Shown: positions 62,946 to 64,000 of the stretch, piece after piece
Layout of the letters: each line of letters opens with the position of its first letter
How positions within the stretch are numbered: the first letter of the stretch is position 1
Origin: Pleodorina starrii
Taxonomy: Eukaryota > Chlorophyta > Chlorophyceae > Chlamydomonadales > Volvocaceae
NCBI GenBank assembly: GCA_030267565.1
Contig: BRXU01000009.1
Span: 1,076,001-1,140,000 of the forward strand
DNA length: 64,000 nt
Direction: 5' to 3'
Position numbers and translations under genes: made by a program
Notes under the pieces: model-generated
Database searches by the model: none
Told to the model about the DNA's origin: nothing
Seen by the model: the letters and a program-made list of their open reading frames with translations, nothing else

Positions 62946-64000
62946 TTCGTCCCTTTCTTCTTTCTAAGCGTCACCGCTCACCGGTGGCCACCGGGGTCCC
63001 ATTTATATCTCTTTCCTTTGCCCCTTGATGCTAATGATGGAAACCCTTGCTGAGGTCCACACATCTACAGACCCACTTTTGCCTGCCTTCCGTCCTTGCG
63101 CCTTGCCTCTACCTGAGCAAAGCTCAAGGCGTTGGCTCAGGCCGCTGCTGCTACTGCTGCTGCTCCCCCGGGAGCCGCGCCATCTGCCACAGCGGACACA
63201 CAACAATGGGCTGCCGGCGCCCCGGGACTGGTGTGATGCGGCGTGAGGCTGACGCTGAGGATGACGTTAAGGCTGGGCAGCACAGCCAGGACACACACGG
63301 GGCCGCGAGGGACGTGGCCTCCTCTCGACAGCTACGGTACACAGAGCTTCCTCTTGTGTTACCTCATCTACGGTATCAAGCACACCGTATGCGGCGCTCC
63401 GCACGTCCACATCTTTGCCAACCCACGGTGCGGCGGGGCTGCTGACGCCTCAGTGCCAGCTCTCAACCCCACACGAGCACTTACCGTACCACGCGCAGCA
63501 GCACTCCTCGTGACGGCTTTGCCGCCACCACCGCAAGGCCGGCTGCAACGCCCCACACGCCCAAGAGCCGCCACCCAGCACCACCTGGGCCCACCCGGGC
63601 AAAAGTCGCCCCCCTATCTTCCAGCTCCATCGCTTTGCCCGTTCCTCCCGTGCTGCAACAGCACCTTGCGACGCAGCAGGTGCGGTAAGCTGGTAAGCTG
63701 GGGCTGCGCTTATCCGGTAGAAAGGGTCGAGTCGTAAGGCCCAGCGGCCACGGCAGCACAAGGGGCCGCCACCCCCCTCCCCCGGCCCACCCCATCAGCG
63801 AAGCGCTGCTGCTGCCCCGTCTCCAGCCAGGACCTCAAGCACGCCGCCGGGTTCGCCCACACACCAGCACCACGCACAAGCAGAGCCCACTCCACTCCTC
63901 GTCGCCCAAGGTGCGGAGGACTGATCCGAGCTCCCTTACTCAAACGCACAAAGACACAGGAACGCAGTGACCGGGTACTTCCTGACCGTTGACTATGTAC
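62946..64000. other. Right-hand unique sequence, no supported gene
   Basis: GC-rich unique sequence after the satellite. Open frames of up to about 160 codons (for example 63243-63737) have no recognisable domain, and no splice-consistent chain of exons was evident. A gene continuing past the window edge cannot be excluded. Confidence 0.35.

Overview
The window is nuclear DNA of a eukaryote, most likely a chlorophyte green alga of the Chlamydomonas/Volvox type. The grounds are: very GC-rich sequence, dense short GT-AG introns with C-rich acceptors, Gly/Ala/Gln low-complexity insertions in coding exons, a Pro/Ser-rich linker typical of volvocine wall proteins, and short CCCTAAAA (TTTTAGGG, Chlamydomonas-type) telomere-like motifs in two introns. 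No species is assigned. Exon structures were read by hand from splice signals, reading phase and family motifs.

Region 1 (1-35879, + strand) is the 3' part of an ATR checkpoint kinase gene. 39 exons join in phase to about 2,177 codons covering HEAT repeats, FAT domain, PI3K-like kinase domain and FATC end; the N-terminus lies left of the window. Most introns are 0.1-0.7 kb, but intron 35 (16420-34117, about 17.7 kb) cuts the kinase domain just before the catalytic loop and is almost entirely satellite DNA. It starts with 8-bp ACCCATAT/ACCCATAC arrays, passes through mixed CCCATA/CCCATATTA arrays, and ends in a 12-bp CCCATAGGCCGA array. A perfect 6-bp GGGACT array (about 57 copies) fills much of intron 25, and a 12-bp array fills much of intron 4.

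Region 2 (about 38.0-59.5 kb) is a tandem segmental duplication with two 21-exon genes (38875-47163 and 50348-58694). Every exon has the same length in both copies, and each encodes 1,098 residues: signal peptide, discoidin-like (F5/8 C) module, Pro/Ser linker, second discoidin-like module, and a TIM-barrel glycoside-hydrolase-like domain with the two expected glutamates (GNEP and TEWGWD motifs). Some introns are identical between copies, which suggests gene conversion. They look like secreted cell-wall or matrix enzymes.

Region 3 (60284-62945) is a second 12-bp satellite related to the one in the ATR intron. It carries different unit variants and higher-order repeats of 268 and 194 bp. The spacers at 35880-38874, 47164-50347, 58695-60283 and 62946-64000 hold no gene I can support.
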